A DNA stretch of 64,000 nt from an uncultured Prevotellaceae bacterium (GCA_902762325.1 CACWNV010000003.1:99302-163301), one strand, 5' to 3'; shown: positions 1 through 9,105, numbered from the stretch's first letter. Made by a program: numbers and translations. The notes: generated by a model not told the origin, from the letters alone.

Positions 1-326
1 GTTCTCATTGTTCCGTGGCTAATTATTGCAATGCTTCTGATAAGAAAGTGAAGTATATTGATGTCTATAATGATACAGATACATCGAGGAGAATAGGGGA
101 TGAGGTCGAAGTCGTGACCAGCACAAGTGTGGGAGGAAAAGCTGTGTTTCTTGCCTTTGGAGTTCCTTTTCTCATTCTTCTCATTACGATATTTGTTGTA
201 TATCATTTCACTGGGAATGAACCGATAGCAGCATTGTCCGCCTTATTTGCTCTTATACCTTATTATTATATTGTCTATTTAAATAGAAGCCGCATAAGCA
301 GGAAGATATCATTTGAATTAGAATAA
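1..326 (+). CDS. RseC/MucC-family membrane protein (5' truncated by window edge)
   Basis: Only the C-terminal part of this gene is inside the window. The open frame continues upstream of the GTG at 15: the codons before it read S-H-C-S, giving an SHCSVANYC cysteine cluster typical of the N-terminal region of RseC (positive regulator of sigma-E / SoxR-reducing system protein). After that come a GDEVEV stretch, then two membrane segments around codons 40-62 and 68-86, and a short basic tail. RseC-family genes are commonly found directly upstream of Rnf operons in Bacteroidetes, and here the gap to rnfB is 23 bases, so co-transcription with Rnf is likely. The link to Rnf maturation or Fe-S redox sensing is inference. 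The start codon lies outside the window. Confidence 0.8.
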   Translation, partial: SHCSVANYCNASDKKVKYIDVYNDTDTSRRIGDEVEVVTSTSVGGKAVFLAFGVPFLILLITIFVVYHFTGNEPIAALSALFALIPYYYIVYLNRSRISRKISFELE

Positions 327-349
327 CAAACACTTTAATAACAAAACAT

Positions 350-1252
350 ATGAATTATATTTTAATTGCAGTAATTGTTCTTGGAGCGATAGCATTAGTA
401 TCTGCACTGATACTATATATTGTGTCCAAGAAATTTGCAGTGCAAGAAGACCCGCGGATAGGACAGGTTGCAGAGCTTTTGCCTGGTGCGAACTGTGGTG
501 GTTGTGGCTTCCCCGGGTGTTCTGGTATGGCCGAAGCATTGGTCAAAGGAGCAGACAGTGGTTCGCTCGAAGGTTTCTCTTGTCCGGTAGGAGGGTCAGC
601 TGTGATGACACAAGTTGCTGATCTTCTTGGAATGGCTGTTGCAAATGCAGAACCAATGGTTGCGGTCGTACGATGCAGTGGCAGTTGTGAATTGCGTCCT
701 CGTATCGTATCGTATGATGGCTTGCAAACCTGTAATGCCATGAATGCTTGTAGCATGGGTGATACAGGATGCGGCTATGGATGTTTAGGTTGTGGTGATT
801 GTGTTGCGGCATGTAAATTTGATGCGATATGCATTGATGAGAAAACAGGTCTGCCTGTTGTAGATGAAGATAAATGTACTTCATGCGGTGCTTGTGTTAA
901 GGCATGTCCTCGGAACATTATAGAGTTGCGCAAGAAAGGACCAAAGAGCAGACGTCTGTGGGTCGGTTGTGTAAACAAGGACAAAGGTGCTGTTGCTAAA
1001 AAAGCCTGTGGTGCCGCATGTATAGGCTGTTCTAAGTGTACAAAGGAATGTAAGTTTGAAGCAATTACCGTCACCAACAATGTAGCTTATATTGATTGGA
1101 AGAAATGTAAGAATTGCAGGAAATGTGAAAGCGTTTGCCCGACTGGGGCAATCAAGAGTGTTAACTTCCCGGAGCGTAAGCTGAAAGAAGAGGCACCATC
1201 TCAGACTATAAAGGTTGCAAGTACAGTTAGTGTTGAACCTAAGACAGAATAA
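350..1252 (+). CDS. rnfB: Rnf complex subunit RnfB, iron-sulfur electron-entry protein
   Basis: Electron-input subunit of the Rnf complex, which moves electrons from reduced ferredoxin to NAD and couples this to ion transport across the cytoplasmic membrane. The 300-residue protein has one N-terminal membrane anchor (about 4-25), then the RnfB-type [4Fe-4S] domain with cysteines at about 49, 52, 57 and 78 (core ANCGGCGFPGC). Four ferredoxin-type CxxCxxCxxxC motifs follow at about 145-155, 176-186, 224-234 and 253-263, so up to five clusters can be bound. The length and four-ferredoxin arrangement are usual for Bacteroidales RnfB and longer than the E. coli form. It is the first rnf gene of the operon; rnfC starts 5 bases after its stop. 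Confidence 0.97.
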   Translation: MNYILIAVIVLGAIALVSALILYIVSKKFAVQEDPRIGQVAELLPGANCGGCGFPGCSGMAEALVKGADSGSLEGFSCPVGGSAVMTQVADLLGMAVANAEPMVAVVRCSGSCELRPRIVSYDGLQTCNAMNACSMGDTGCGYGCLGCGDCVAACKFDAICIDEKTGLPVVDEDKCTSCGACVKACPRNIIELRKKGPKSRRLWVGCVNKDKGAVAKKACGAACIGCSKCTKECKFEAITVTNNVAYIDWKKCKNCRKCESVCPTGAIKSVNFPERKLKEEAPSQTIKVASTVSVEPKTE

Positions 1253-1257
1253 GAACC

Positions 1258-2610
1258 ATGGAATTGAAAACATTTAGAATAGGTGGAGTTCACCCTGAGG
1301 AAAATAAGCTTACCTCAGATAAGGTTACTCAGATTGCTGCTTTACCGAAGCAGGCTATTTTCCCTTTATCACAACACATTGGTGCTCCGGCAAAACCGGT
1401 TGTTCAAAAAGGTGATAAAGTGAAAGTCGGAACGATGATTGCTGAAGCTGGTGGCTTCGTATCTGCACCGATTTACTCTTCTGTCTCAGGTACAGTCTTC
1501 AAGATTGACGAAGCAATCGATGCTACTGGCTATCGTAAGCCATCAATTATCATTAATGTCGAAGGAGATGAATGGGAAGAGAGCATTGATCGTTCAGACA
1601 AGTTAGAGAAACTTGCAGACCATCCCGAACTTACTCCAGAAGAGATTGTAGAACGAATAAAGGTTGCTGGTGTGACAGGTATGGGTGGAGCCGGCTTTCC
1701 TACCTTTATTAAACTATGTCCTCCTCCAACGGCAAAAGCAGAGTGCGTAATATTAAATGGTGTCGAGTGTGAGCCTTACATTACAGCTGATTTCCGTCTG
1801 ATGATGGAACATGCAGATGAAATACTTGTAGGTCTTGACCTGTTGATGAAGGCAGCAAAGGTGGAAAAAGGCTATGTTGGAATAGAAGAGAACAAGCCTG
1901 AAGCAATACAGCTCTTTACAGAAAAAACCGCAAATGATTCCCGAATAGAGATTGTTGCCTTAGCGCAAAAGTACCCACAGGGTGGAGAGAAACAATTAGT
2001 CGATGCAGTTATCCAGAGACAAGTTCCCGCGCCCCCGGCAATCCCTGTTAATGTCGGAGCTATTGTTCAGAATGTGGGAACGGCATTTGCCGTCTATCAG
2101 GCTGTAATGAAGCGTAAGCCTCTCTTTGAGCGTTATACGACCGTTACGGGTAAGCTGATTACAAATCCAGGTAATTTCCTTGTTCGTATGGGTACACCGA
2201 TGCGTGAATTGATAGAAGCTTGTGGCGGTATGCCTGAAGGAGACAATAAGGTACTTGCCGGCGGTCCGATGATGGGTAAGGCATTGATGTCAACAGATGT
2301 TCCAGTCTGTAAGGGTACAAACTCTATTACGATTCTTTCAGGTGAAGATGCGGTTAGAAAACCGGTACAACCGTGTATTCGTTGTGCTAAATGTGTAAGT
2401 GCTTGTCCGATGGGACTTGAGCCGTATCTGCTGGCAGCATTGTCTTCGAAGCACATGTGGGAACGTGCTGAGAAAGAAGATATTGTATCTTGCATTTCCT
2501 GCGGTTCATGCCAGTTTACTTGTCCGTCTCATCGCCCGATCTTAGACAACATCCTACAGGGTAAAGCTGCCGTGATGGGAATAATACGTTCACGTAATGC
2601 AAAGAAATAA
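1258..2610 (+). CDS. rnfC: Rnf complex subunit RnfC, NADH/FMN-binding subunit
   Basis: Peripheral subunit of Rnf that carries FMN, the NADH site and two [4Fe-4S] clusters; it resembles the NuoF fold of complex I. The sequence begins with the family signature FRIGGVHPEENK. A glycine-rich nucleotide-binding loop (GMGGAGFPTF) lies at about residues 141-150. Two cluster motifs, CIRCAKCVSACP and CISCGSCQFTCP, sit at about 374-385 and 413-424. At 450 residues it matches the short RnfC form without the long alanine/lysine-rich tail of enterobacteria. It follows rnfB by 5 bases and precedes rnfD by 30, in the order B-C-D-G-E-A that is usual for Bacteroidetes. Confidence 0.97.
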   Translation: MELKTFRIGGVHPEENKLTSDKVTQIAALPKQAIFPLSQHIGAPAKPVVQKGDKVKVGTMIAEAGGFVSAPIYSSVSGTVFKIDEAIDATGYRKPSIIINVEGDEWEESIDRSDKLEKLADHPELTPEEIVERIKVAGVTGMGGAGFPTFIKLCPPPTAKAECVILNGVECEPYITADFRLMMEHADEILVGLDLLMKAAKVEKGYVGIEENKPEAIQLFTEKTANDSRIEIVALAQKYPQGGEKQLVDAVIQRQVPAPPAIPVNVGAIVQNVGTAFAVYQAVMKRKPLFERYTTVTGKLITNPGNFLVRMGTPMRELIEACGGMPEGDNKVLAGGPMMGKALMSTDVPVCKGTNSITILSGEDAVRKPVQPCIRCAKCVSACPMGLEPYLLAALSSKHMWERAEKEDIVSCISCGSCQFTCPSHRPILDNILQGKAAVMGIIRSRNAKK

Positions 2611-2640
2611 ATAATAACCATTTACATAAAGATATACAAA

Positions 2641-3639
2641 ATGGGCAAATTAATCGTTTCGTTATCGCCTCATGCACATGGAACAGATAGTGTGGAAAAG
2701 AACATGTATGGCGTCATTATAGCATTGCTGCCTGCTTTGCTTGCTTCATTCTGGTTCTTTGGCCTCGGATCTGTTGTTGTTTGTTTGGCAAGTGTTTTAG
2801 CCTGTATCTTCTTTGAATGGGCTATAACCAAATATATTATGAAGAGAGAACCGTCGTTAACCGACGGATCTGCCATAGTGACGGGACTTCTACTTGGCAT
2901 GAATCTTCCCAGTAACTTCCCGATATGGATGATAATCATAGGTGCATTAGTCGCAATAGGTATCGGTAAGATGACATTTGGCGGATTAGGTTGTAATCCG
3001 TTTAACCCTGCATTAGTAGGCCGTTGTTTCTTACTGGTGAGCTTTCCTGCTGCTATGACCTCCTGGCCGATAGAAGGACAGTGGACAAGTTATGTAGATG
3101 CGGAGACGGGTGCGACTCCTCTTAGTCTGATGAAGACCGCGATAAAGACAGGTGACTCGTCTATCCTTGACCAGCTTCCCAGCTCTTTTGAGATGCTTTT
3201 AGGTAACACATCGAATGGTCTTGGAGCCGGAACAATAGGTGAGATATGCGCATTAGCCCTGATTATTGGCTTGTGCTATATGCTTTGGAAAAAGATCATC
3301 ACATGGCATATTCCTGTTTCCATCATTTGTACGGTATTTGTATTTAGCGGTCTTTTGCATCTCGCCAGTCCTGTATATGCTAATCCAGTGCAGGTGGTAT
3401 TGAGTGGAGGTCTTTTGCTGGGTGCTATATTCATGGCAACCGATTATGTGACCTCGCCAATGACGGCTAAGGGACAATTGATTTATGGTGTTTCAATTGG
3501 CTTACTTACTGTAGTAATACGTAATTGGGGTAGTTATCCTGAGGGTATGTCGTTTGCCATTCTCATCATGAATGCCTTTACCCCATTAATTAACACTTAT
3601 ATCAAGCCTAAACGGTTTGGGGAGATTCCTCAAAAATAA
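2641..3639 (+). CDS. rnfD: Rnf complex membrane subunit RnfD, covalent flavin carrier
   Basis: Integral membrane subunit of Rnf, homologous to NqrB. The protein has about nine hydrophobic segments. TGATPL at about residues 156-161 is the expected site where FMN is bound through a phosphoester to a threonine (T159 here). The DGSAIVTGLLLG and ATDYVTSPMT segments are conserved in RnfD/NqrB. At 332 residues it is full length. RnfG starts within 20 bases of its stop, so the two flavin-carrying subunits are translated in tandem. Confidence 0.97.
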   Translation: MGKLIVSLSPHAHGTDSVEKNMYGVIIALLPALLASFWFFGLGSVVVCLASVLACIFFEWAITKYIMKREPSLTDGSAIVTGLLLGMNLPSNFPIWMIIIGALVAIGIGKMTFGGLGCNPFNPALVGRCFLLVSFPAAMTSWPIEGQWTSYVDAETGATPLSLMKTAIKTGDSSILDQLPSSFEMLLGNTSNGLGAGTIGEICALALIIGLCYMLWKKIITWHIPVSIICTVFVFSGLLHLASPVYANPVQVVLSGGLLLGAIFMATDYVTSPMTAKGQLIYGVSIGLLTVVIRNWGSYPEGMSFAILIMNAFTPLINTYIKPKRFGEIPQK

Positions 3640-3656
3640 AGATGGAGGTAATGAAA

Positions 3657-4283
3657 ATGAAAAAACTTGAATCATCATTATTAAATATGGTATTGGTGCT
3701 CGTATGTGTAGCACTGATCATGGGCGGTCTTCTGGCTTGGGTAAACAATATAACCAGTGGCCCGATCTCCCAGCAAGCTGAAAAGGCTTTGGCTGATGGT
3801 ATAAAGCAAGTCATGGGTGGAGAGAAGCTCACGGTTGTTGAAGAAGATACGGTAAGGCAAACCATCGATGGCAAGGATTGTGTGTTTATTATCCATAAGA
3901 CACAGGATGGACGTAAACACGACTTGGGAGCAGCCATTGAAACAACAACGATGGGCTTTGGCGGAGAGCTCAAGGTCTTAGTCGGAATTGATACTAACGG
4001 AAAAATTTTAGGCTATACGCTCCTCCAGCATGCAGAGACACCAGGCTTAGGTGCAAAGGCTGACACTTGGTTCCAGGAGGGACAAAAAGGTGATATTGTA
4101 GGAAAGAGTATGGCAGAGAAACCACTTGCCGTGACAAAAGACGGAGGTGATGTTGATGCCATAACGGCTTCGACAATTACTTCTCGAGCATTTCTGAAGG
4201 CAATCAATCAGGCATATAATGCTTATGCTAACAAGGAGTCTGACGGACAGACCGGTGCAACCAAACAAATAAAAGAAGGGTAG
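3657..4283 (+). CDS. rnfG: Rnf complex subunit RnfG, flavoprotein with covalent FMN
   Basis: Membrane-anchored flavoprotein of Rnf (NqrC homologue). It has one N-terminal membrane helix, and the rest faces the periplasm. The covalent-FMN motif, normally S/T-G-A-T-x-T/S, appears as T-A-S-T-I-T-S, with the acceptor threonine near codon 173. GYTLLQHAETPGLGAK is a conserved RnfG segment. The frame is open from an ATG at 3642, with further ATGs at 3651 and 3657. I prefer 3657 because the protein then starts MKKLESS like its relatives and a GGAGG lies 8 bases upstream (3644-3648). rnfE begins 3 bases after the stop. Confidence 0.95.
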   Translation: MKKLESSLLNMVLVLVCVALIMGGLLAWVNNITSGPISQQAEKALADGIKQVMGGEKLTVVEEDTVRQTIDGKDCVFIIHKTQDGRKHDLGAAIETTTMGFGGELKVLVGIDTNGKILGYTLLQHAETPGLGAKADTWFQEGQKGDIVGKSMAEKPLAVTKDGGDVDAITASTITSRAFLKAINQAYNAYANKESDGQTGATKQIKEG

Positions 4284-4286
4284 TAT

Positions 4287-4877
4287 ATGAATTATATAAA
4301 AGTATTAAACAACGGAATTGTCAAGGAGAATCCGACATTTGTCCTCCTCCTTGGAATGTGTCCGACTCTGGCTACAACGACGTCGGCATCAAATGGTCTG
4401 TCAATGGGATTGGCAACAATGTTTGTACTGATCTGTTCAAACTTTGTGATTTCCTGTATTAAGAGTATAACACCTGACAAGGTTCGTATTCCCGTTTTTG
4501 TTGTCGTAATTGCAAGTTTTGTGACGGTTCTTCAGTTACTTATAAAAGCTTACTCGCCAGATATTGACAAAAGTCTGGGAATCTTCATTCCGCTCATTGT
4601 AGTGAATTGTATCATTCTTGGCCGTGCTGAGGCTTTTGCATGTAAGAACTCTCCTTTAGCAAGTATCTTTGATGGAATAGGAATGGGTATTGGATTTACC
4701 ATGGCTCTCACTCTGTTAGGTATCGTCCGCGAAATCTTAGGAGCTGGTTCTGTGTTTGGATTCATCTTATTACCTGAAACCACCAATATTCTCTTATTTG
4801 TATTGCCTCCAGGTGCTTTTATCACTCTTGGTCTGTTAGTTGCAATCATCAACAGGTTGAGAAATGCAAAGGGATAA
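4287..4877 (+). CDS. rnfE: Rnf complex membrane subunit RnfE
   Basis: One of the two small paralogous membrane subunits (RnfA/RnfE, homologous to NqrD/NqrE) that form the central membrane Fe-S and ion-path module. It has six predicted membrane segments. NPTFVLLLGMCPTLA at the start carries one of the conserved cysteines, and IPLIVVNCIILGRAEAFA carries the second. The length (196 residues) is typical. It opens with the usual RnfE sequence in which NGI-x-KENPTF is conserved. Spacing to rnfA is 26 bases. Confidence 0.96.
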   Translation: MNYIKVLNNGIVKENPTFVLLLGMCPTLATTTSASNGLSMGLATMFVLICSNFVISCIKSITPDKVRIPVFVVVIASFVTVLQLLIKAYSPDIDKSLGIFIPLIVVNCIILGRAEAFACKNSPLASIFDGIGMGIGFTMALTLLGIVREILGAGSVFGFILLPETTNILLFVLPPGAFITLGLLVAIINRLRNAKG

Positions 4878-4903
4878 TGTATAAGAATTAAGTTTAATCT
4901 GAT

Positions 4904-5506
4904 ATGGAATATATATTAATATTTATATCCGCGATATTCGTTAACAATATTGTTTTATCGCAGTTTTTAGGTATATGTCCTTTCCTTGGGGTTTCAAAGA
5001 AAGTAGAGACCGCTATGGGCATGGGAGCAGCCGTGGCTTTTGTCATGACACTTGCAACGATTGTCACATACCTTTTACAAATCTATTTGCTCAACCCCAA
5101 TGGTCTTCAGTATCTACAGACGCTGGCATTTATTTTAGTTATCGCCGCGTTAGTTCAGATGGTGGAAATCGTATTGAAGAAGGTTTCTCCTGCTCTGTAT
5201 CAGGCATTGGGAATTTTCCTTCCGCTGATAACAACTAACTGTGCCGTATTAGGTGTAGCCATCTTAGTTATCCAGAAAGACTTCTCTTTGATGGAAAGTG
5301 TAGTCTATGCCTTCTCTACGGCATTAGGCTTTGCGCTTGCCTTAATTGTCTTTGCGGGCTTACGTGAGCATCTTGAACTGGTTGAGGTTCCAAAAGGCAT
5401 GAGGGGTATGGCTATCGTTCTTGTCACCGCCGGACTTCTTTCACTTGCGTTCATGGGCTTCAGTGGTGTTGACGGTGGCTTACGTATCCTTTTTGGACTC
5501 GATTAG
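4904..5506 (+). CDS. rnfA: Rnf complex membrane subunit RnfA
   Basis: The last rnf gene of the operon. It encodes a 200-residue six-helix membrane protein paralogous to RnfE with inverted topology. FVNNIVLSQFLGICPFLGVS and LGIFLPLITTNCAVLG hold the two conserved cysteines thought to bind an Fe-S cluster inside the membrane. The glycine- and alanine-rich helices are typical. galE begins 39 bases after the stop without an obvious terminator between them, so read-through into galE is possible. Confidence 0.96.
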   Translation: MEYILIFISAIFVNNIVLSQFLGICPFLGVSKKVETAMGMGAAVAFVMTLATIVTYLLQIYLLNPNGLQYLQTLAFILVIAALVQMVEIVLKKVSPALYQALGIFLPLITTNCAVLGVAILVIQKDFSLMESVVYAFSTALGFALALIVFAGLREHLELVEVPKGMRGMAIVLVTAGLLSLAFMGFSGVDGGLRILFGLD

Positions 5507-5545
5507 ATCTTTTGACAAAACAATAATTAATTTAAACAGATAATA

Positions 5546-6583
5546 ATGAAACAAACAATTTTAGTTACAGGTGGAACTGGCTTTATTGGGTCTCATACAA
5601 CCGTAGAGCTCCAACAGGCAGGTTATGAAGTAGTGATTGTCGATAATCTTTCCAACTCAAAGATAGAGGTTCTTGATGGCATTGAGAAAATCACAGGTAT
5701 TCGTCCGGCATTTGAGCAGATTGACCTTCGTGATTTTGATGCTACCGAATCCATTTTCCAGAAGTATCCGAAGATTGAGGGAATCATCCACTTTGCGGCT
5801 TCTAAAGCAGTCGGAGAGAGCGTTGAGAAACCATTGCTTTATTATCGTAACAATATCGTCTCTCTCATCAATCTTCTTGAATTGATGCCGAAGTATAATG
5901 TTAAGGGAATCATTTTCTCATCCAGTTGTACGGTATATGGACAACCGACAAAAGAGAATTTGCCTGTAACAGAAGAGGCTCCAATACAGAAGGCTCTCTC
6001 TCCATACGGTAACACGAAGCAGATTAATGAAGAAATCATTAGCGACTATATACATAGTGGTGCTCCTATCAAATCCATCGTCCTACGTTACTTTAATCCT
6101 ATTGGAGCCCATCCTTCTGCATTAATTGGTGAATTACCTAATGGTGTGCCCATGAATTTGATACCATTTGTTACCCAAACTGCTATTGGAATTCGCAAAC
6201 AACTGAAGATTTTCGGAAACGACTACAACACTCCCGACGGAACATGTATCCGCGATTACATCTATGTAGTTGACCTTGCAAAGGCACATGTGGCAGCAAT
6301 GGCAAGAGTACTTGACCAGGAGACAGAGCCCATTGAGTACTTCAACATCGGTACAGGAAAAGGTTTAAGTACCTTAGAGGTCGTTGAAGGCTTTGAGAAA
6401 GCTACTGGCGTGAAAGTCAATTGGGAATATGCACCTCGTCGTGAAGGAGATATTGAGAAGGTGTGGGGTAATGTTGACAAAGCCAATAAGGTGCTTGGAT
6501 GGAAAGCAGACACACCAGTTGAAGACGTTCTGGCAAGTGCCTGGAAGTGGCAGAAGAAACTTCGTGAAGACGGAATAATGTAA
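5546..6583 (+). CDS. galE: UDP-glucose 4-epimerase
   Basis: Interconverts UDP-glucose and UDP-galactose in the Leloir pathway and supplies UDP-galactose for envelope sugars. The 345-residue protein is an extended short-chain dehydrogenase. It has an N-terminal NAD loop GGTGFIGSHT (about residues 8-17), a SSSCTVYG segment carrying the catalytic serine region, and the YxxxK pair in YGNTK near residue 155. RYFNPIGAHPS is diagnostic for GalE. It sits downstream of rnfA on the same strand and ends at a hairpin terminator (6603-6637). The neighbouring GH2 glycosidase could release galactose, but that functional link is only inference. Confidence 0.95.
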   Translation: MKQTILVTGGTGFIGSHTTVELQQAGYEVVIVDNLSNSKIEVLDGIEKITGIRPAFEQIDLRDFDATESIFQKYPKIEGIIHFAASKAVGESVEKPLLYYRNNIVSLINLLELMPKYNVKGIIFSSSCTVYGQPTKENLPVTEEAPIQKALSPYGNTKQINEEIISDYIHSGAPIKSIVLRYFNPIGAHPSALIGELPNGVPMNLIPFVTQTAIGIRKQLKIFGNDYNTPDGTCIRDYIYVVDLAKAHVAAMARVLDQETEPIEYFNIGTGKGLSTLEVVEGFEKATGVKVNWEYAPRREGDIEKVWGNVDKANKVLGWKADTPVEDVLASAWKWQKKLREDGIM

Positions 6584-6602
6584 TTTTTGTAATCATAAGT
6601 TT

Positions 6603-6640
6603 AAAGGGTGTGTTCATTTCAGTTGAGCATGCCCTTTTTT
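6603..6640 (+). terminator. Rho-independent terminator of galE
   Basis: A 14-base-pair stem (6603-6616 with 6624-6637, including G-U pairs) with a 7-base loop is followed by further T residues through 6640. It lies 20 bases after the galE stop. Confidence 0.8.
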
Positions 6641-6752
6641 CATGTTTCTTTAGTCTTCCTAAACGATATGTTTAAGGAGCCTAAACGTATCGTTTAGCAC
6701 GTCTAAACATATCATTTAGCGGTGCTAAACATATTCTTTAGTGATGCTAAAC
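6638..6752. repeat. Palindrome array A: TAAAC-N5-GTTTA units at 22-base period
   Basis: Four units begin at 6660, 6682, 6704 and 6726, exactly 22 bases apart. Each is a 15-base imperfect palindrome: TAAACGATATGTTTA, TAAACGTATCGTTTA, TAAACATATCATTTA and TAAACATATTCTTTA. Degenerate units in the same phase flank them at 6638 (only the right half recognisable) and 6748 (only TAAAC). The 7-base linkers are GC-rich and differ from one another. The array sits between the galE terminator and the terminator of the opposing GH51 gene, so it lies outside both transcription units. Related arrays occur at 22128 and 42372. Confidence 0.85.
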
Positions 6753-6754
6753 AA

Positions 6755-6787
6755 AACCGCAATGCCTTCTTAATGGGCACTGCGGTT
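6755..6787 (-). terminator. Terminator of the GH51 gene (minus strand)
   Basis: AACCGCA pairs with TGCGGTT and, after one A/C mismatch, TGCC with GGCA, around an 8- to 9-base loop. On the minus strand the stem is followed by TTTTGTTT. It lies 51 bases beyond the stop of the minus-strand gene ending at 6838. Confidence 0.75.
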
Positions 6788-6837
6788 AATAGAATCATTT
6801 GCTACAAATTATGAGTATACTCCTTCTCCTGATTTTA

Positions 6838-8424
6838 TTATTCGACTTTTAGCACTACAATTGATTTAGAAGGCAAGGTAATCTTTAGCACATCCTTTTT
6901 CAATTGATAGTCATTAAACTTCTTAGGAGACACCCGATTCGGATTGTCAAAATCGTTATAGTCTTTGATGTCGTTACATGTCAGAATCTGAGCAGACACT
7001 TTCTTTTTAGCCGAAGATGCAAGATTAATCTGCAATTCTTTACTCTTATCAAGACTAATATTAGACAAAGACATAATTAGCGCACCCTTCTCGTCCTTTG
7101 CAACAGACGCACTTATCATTGGAACGGTCCGGTAAGTCTTTTCATTATTGGGGTCAATGTTCTTTTTCCAGTCGTGTGCAACCTTAACTGACTCACATAG
7201 AATGTCAACTGGAACAAATGTCGCATTCTGGAAATCCTTGTACATATTGAAGACATGGTAAGTCGGAGTAAGAACCATGTGGCCTGTTCCCTTGGTGTCT
7301 GTAAGAATCATAGACTGAAGGACATTCACAATCTGTGCTATATTTGCCATACGCACGCGATCAGTATGCCGATGGAACACATTCAACGACAAGGCGGCAA
7401 CGAAAGCATCACGCATCGTGTTTTGCTGATACAGGTGTCCCTTAATAGTACCTGGTTCTTCATCCCACCAAGTTCCCCATTCATCAACTAACAAACCAAT
7501 GCGTTTCTGAGGATCTTTCTTGTCCATGATATCAGAATGCTTCTTGATTACATCCTCTATCTCAAGACATTTCCCCAAAGTCCAATAATAATCATTGTTC
7601 TCGAAGTTTAATGCTGAGCCTTTTGAACCATCCCAACCTGAAACGGTATAATAATGGAGAGAGACACCATTCATTAATTGACCGATATTATCCATCAACA
7701 CTTCGGTCCAGTTATAGTCATAGTCAGAAGCACCGGAGGCAATCTTATATAAGCGATTGCCATCGTAATTGCGGCAATATACACTATATCTACGGTATAA
7801 GTCACTATAATACTCGGGGCGCATGTTTCCGCCGCATCCCCAGCTTTCATTACCGACACCAAGATATTTCACTTTCCATGCTTTGTCCCGGCCGTTCTGC
7901 CTACGAAGCTTTGCCATTGGCGTATCCCCATCACTGGTCATGTATTCAACCCATTTGGCTAATTCCTCGACGGTTCCGCTACCTACATTACCGCTAATAT
8001 AGGGCTCACAATTCAACAACTCACATAGATTCAGGAACTCATGAGTACCAAAAGAATTGTCTTCAATCGTCCCTCCCCAGTTGTTATTCTGCATTTTGGG
8101 TCGTTTGTCGCGAGGACCTATTCCGTCCATCCAATGATACTCATCAGCAAAACACCCACCTGGCCATCTAAGAACAGGCACTTTCAAATCTTTCAATGCC
8201 TGCAACACGTCGTTCCTGTAACCATCTGTATTAGGAATGTTGGAATTTGGACCGACCCATAATCCGCCATAAATACAAGTTCCTAAATGCTCAGCAAATT
8301 GTCCGTAAATCTCTTTGGGTATTTTATATTTTCCTTCATCAGGATGAATGTTGACGATAGCATCTTGCGCATTGACAATTAGTGCCACAAATGCCATCAA
8401 ATATACTGAAAGTATTCTTCTCAT
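6838..8424 (-). CDS. GH51 alpha-L-arabinofuranosidase, secreted
   Basis: Predicted to release terminal alpha-L-arabinofuranose from arabinan or arabinoxylan. The 528-residue protein has a Sec signal peptide ending near residue 19 (Ala-Gln, with cleavage before the mature domain), so it acts in the periplasm or outside the cell. The (beta/alpha)8 barrel carries the GH51 catalytic pair: acid/base Glu193 in [11 protein letters not shown] and nucleophile Glu315 in [24 protein letters not shown] is a family signature. A C-terminal beta-sandwich ends the protein. No SusC/SusD pair is nearby, so it is not part of a full polysaccharide utilisation locus within this window. The exact substrate cannot be read from sequence. 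Confidence 0.93.
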   Translation of the reverse strand: MRRILSVYLMAFVALIVNAQDAIVNIHPDEGKYKIPKEIYGQFAEHLGTCIYGGLWVGPNSNIPNTDGYRNDVLQALKDLKVPVLRWPGGCFADEYHWMDGIGPRDKRPKMQNNNWGGTIEDNSFGTHEFLNLCELLNCEPYISGNVGSGTVEELAKWVEYMTSDGDTPMAKLRRQNGRDKAWKVKYLGVGNESWGCGGNMRPEYYSDLYRRYSVYCRNYDGNRLYKIASGASDYDYNWTEVLMDNIGQLMNGVSLHYYTVSGWDGSKGSALNFENNDYYWTLGKCLEIEDVIKKHSDIMDKKDPQKRIGLLVDEWGTWWDEEPGTIKGHLYQQNTMRDAFVAALSLNVFHRHTDRVRMANIAQIVNVLQSMILTDTKGTGHMVLTPTYHVFNMYKDFQNATFVPVDILCESVKVAHDWKKNIDPNNEKTYRTVPMISASVAKDEKGALIMSLSNISLDKSKELQINLASSAKKKVSAQILTCNDIKDYNDFDNPNRVSPKKFNDYQLKKDVLKITLPSKSIVVLKVE

Positions 8425-8485
8425 ATAGTTTTATAATGATATGTAATAAGAAAGACTAATATAAATTGCAAACAAGTTGTTACAA

Positions 8486-8526
8486 ATAAAGCTATGCTCT
8501 TACATTGCGTCAAAGCATAGCTTTAT
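8486..8526 (-). terminator. Terminator downstream of rubrerythrin (minus strand)
   Basis: A perfect 13-base-pair inverted repeat (8486-8498 with 8514-8526; arm AAAGCTATGCT) lies 25 bases past the rubrerythrin stop. Leaving the stem on the minus strand, the sequence is TTGTAACAA rather than a long T tract, so termination strength is uncertain. Confidence 0.6.
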
Positions 8527-8550
8527 AATAGGCTTTAAAGCATTCTCTGC

Positions 8551-9105
8551 TTATTTGAAATAGCGCTTCAGAAGACCGGCAAAGCCTGCACCATGACGTG
8601 CTTCATCCTTAGCCATCTCGTGAACGGTGTCATGAATAGCATCGAAACCGGCAGCCTTGGCATTCTTGGCAATACGGAATTTGTCTTCGCATGCACCGGC
8701 TTCAGCGGCAGCACGTTTTTCCAAATTAGTCTTTGTATCCCATACGCACTCACCAAGCAGCTCAGCGAATCTGCTTGCATGATCAGCTTCCTCGAATGCA
8801 TATCTCTTGAATGCTTCGGCAATTTCAGGATAGCCTTCACGGTCAGCCTGACGAGCCATTGCAAGATACATACCAACTTCACCGCACTCACCATTGAAGT
8901 GATTACGTAAGTCGTTGATCATTTCTTCATCAACACCAGGGAGCTTGCCATCGCCAATCTTATGTACAGTGGCGTATGTCATTTCACCTTCGTCTTTTAA
9001 CTCAGAGAATTTTGATGCAGGAGCTTTACAGATCGGGCACTTCTCGGGAGCACTTTCACCTTCATAGATATAACCGCATACTGCGCAAATAAACTTTTTC
9101 TTCAT
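8551..9105 (-). CDS. Reverse-order rubrerythrin (rubredoxin domain N-terminal), peroxide reductase
   Basis: Non-haem di-iron protein that reduces hydrogen peroxide with electrons from rubredoxin or NADH systems; important for oxygen tolerance in anaerobes. Of 184 residues, the first 35 or so form a rubredoxin-like domain with Cys7, Cys10, Cys23 and Cys26. This is followed by a ferritin-like four-helix domain with di-iron ligands in GECGEVGMY (about 72-80), FEEADH (104-109) and the C-terminal DEARHG (167-172). Classical rubrerythrin has the rubredoxin domain at the C-terminus, so this is the reverse arrangement. The GH2 gene upstream on the same strand ends 43 bases away. I saw no convincing -7 box in that gap, so its promoter is unclear. 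Confidence 0.93.
   Translation of the reverse strand: MKKKFICAVCGYIYEGESAPEKCPICKAPASKFSELKDEGEMTYATVHKIGDGKLPGVDEEMINDLRNHFNGECGEVGMYLAMARQADREGYPEIAEAFKRYAFEEADHASRFAELLGECVWDTKTNLEKRAAAEAGACEDKFRIAKNAKAAGFDAIHDTVHEMAKDEARHGAGFAGLLKRYFK

Noticed and set aside
6638-6752. CRISPR array
   Set aside because: Repeat units are 15 bases with 7-base linkers, too short for spacers, and no cas gene is present in the window.
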